A stretch of DNA of 7,408 bases from Deltaproteobacteria bacterium (GTDB lineage: Bacteria > Desulfobacterota > Syntrophia > Syntrophales > Fen-1087), in the NCBI GenBank assembly GCA_026388595.1, contig JAPLJM010000237.1, positions 1 through 7,408 of the forward strand. The letters run 5' to 3'. Positions 6,535 to 7,408 of this stretch are shown here, in pieces. Within the stretch, counting starts at the first letter, position 1. Each line of letters opens with the position of its first letter. The translations under genes were made by a program, and so were the position numbers. The notes beneath the pieces were generated by a model that saw only the letters and a list, made by a program, of their open reading frames with translations, was not told where the DNA came from and did not search any database.

Positions 6535-7408
6535 ATGATAGATGAAAAAAAGGGGGAAAAAGCGCTCATAACAGAGCTGGTCGGTATGCGCCAGCGAATT
6601 GTAGGCCTGGAAAAGCTGAATGTCGAACACAACCGAGTCGAAGAGGCGCTCCGCGAATCGCAGCAGTTGCTTCGTCTCGTCCTGGACGCCATTCCGGTTA
6701 GGATTTTCTGGAAGGACCGGGAGTTTAACTATTTGGGTTGCAATCATGCCTTTGCCAAAGATGCCGGCCTGGAATCACCTGAGGAGATCATCGGTAAATC
6801 GGACTTTGACTTGGTCTGGAAGGAACAAGTTGAAATATATCGATCAGACGACCGGATGGTTATAGAATCCGGTGTTCCAAAGCTCAACTATGAAGAACCT
6901 CGGACAACCCCGGAGGGTGGTCTGATTTGGCTCCGTACCAGTAAGATTCCGCTCCTCGACGCCGCAGGGAAGATAAAGGGAGTGTTGGGGACCTATGAGG
7001 ATATTACAGAGCGGAAGCAGGCTGAAGAGGCTTTAAGGGAATCTCAACGTCACTTCTCCGATATTATCGATTTTCTTCCCGATGCAACATTCGTGATTGA
7101 TAAGGAAGGCAAAATTATTGCCTGGAACAGGGCCATTGAAGAGATGACGGGATTTCAGGCCGAAGAGATGCTTGGGAAAGGCGATCGCGAAGATGCCATC
7201 CCCTTTTATGGGGAAAGGAGGCCGATCCTCATCGATCTGCTGAGCATGCAGTCCGAGGTTTTAAAGACGAAATACGCCTCCATCCGCCGGGAAAAGGATG
7301 TGCTCATGGGTGATGCCGATTGTCCCATGCTGCGGGGAGGGCGGCGGTTTCTTTCCGGTTGGGCGACGCTCATCTACAATCTTAAGGGCGAGATCGTAGG
7401 CGCCATCG
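6535..7408 (+). CDS. Multi-PAS sensory protein, probably a histidine kinase (3' end cut by window)
   Basis: The frame is open from ATG 6535 to the window edge (291 codons). The start has AGGGGAG nine bases upstream, a strong ribosome binding site. Residues 5-45 form a likely coiled coil with regular Leu, Ile and Val spacing. A first PAS domain spans about 46-160: IPVRIFWKDREFNYLGCN at 53-70, GKSDFDLVW at 87-95, and a PAC tail ending in YEDITERKQAEEAL at 154-167. A second PAS begins near 172 (LPDATFVIDKEGKIIAWN at 181-198) and continues to the edge. There is no signal peptide or membrane helix in the visible part, so sensing is probably cytoplasmic. The output domain lies outside the window; a histidine kinase is most common for this architecture, but a diguanylate cyclase or a sigma-54 activator is possible. 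It has its own promoter and no evident functional link to the zinc genes. Confidence 0.9.
   Translation, partial: MIDEKKGEKALITELVGMRQRIVGLEKLNVEHNRVEEALRESQQLLRLVLDAIPVRIFWKDREFNYLGCNHAFAKDAGLESPEEIIGKSDFDLVWKEQVEIYRSDDRMVIESGVPKLNYEEPRTTPEGGLIWLRTSKIPLLDAAGKIKGVLGTYEDITERKQAEEALRESQRHFSDIIDFLPDATFVIDKEGKIIAWNRAIEEMTGFQAEEMLGKGDREDAIPFYGERRPILIDLLSMQSEVLKTKYASIRREKDVLMGDADCPMLRGGRRFLSGWATLIYNLKGEIVGAI

Overview
The window looks like chromosomal DNA of a Gram-negative bacterium of the Desulfobacterota (old Deltaproteobacteria), possibly Syntrophales-like. This is a style judgement: moderately high GC, a zinc uptake operon with an outer or periplasmic-facing lipoprotein-type binding protein, a multi-PAS sensor protein, and a large orphan membrane protein. 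The species cannot be named from the sequence.

Layout. On the minus strand, from 3206 down past the left edge, lies a zinc uptake operon in the order Fur/Zur-family repressor, ZnuA (binding lipoprotein), ZnuC (ATPase), ZnuB (permease, cut by the window edge). znuA and znuC overlap by 10 bases. The znuC-znuB junction is interrupted by about 210 noncoding bases holding a long imperfect inverted repeat (744-893), one arm of which ends on the znuC stop codon. The gap between the repressor and znuA (2650-2765) holds a good ribosome binding site for znuA but no clear terminator or promoter.

Between the repressor and the next gene (3207-3355) is an AT-rich divergent control region with several TGCAA/TTGCA half-sites arranged as two inverted repeats. 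They overlap a plausible sigma-70 promoter for the rightward gene and probably the promoter of the zinc operon.

On the plus strand, 3356-6373 encodes a roughly 1005-residue protein of no named family. Its first half reads to me as a PHP (polymerase and histidinol phosphatase) metal-dependent phosphoesterase fold with several metal ligands lost, and its C-terminal third carries about five membrane segments. Because it shares the control region with the zinc repressor, a link to zinc or metal homeostasis is a reasonable hypothesis. This is the most interesting object in the window.

After a 161-base spacer with a strong-looking sigma-70 promoter (6419-6447), a PAS-domain sensory protein (probably a histidine kinase) begins at 6535 and runs off the right edge.

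How the genes work together: ZnuA captures periplasmic Zn2+, ZnuB and ZnuC import it, and the Fur-family protein shuts the operon off (and its own synthesis) when zinc is sufficient. No stretch longer than 300 bases lacks a gene.
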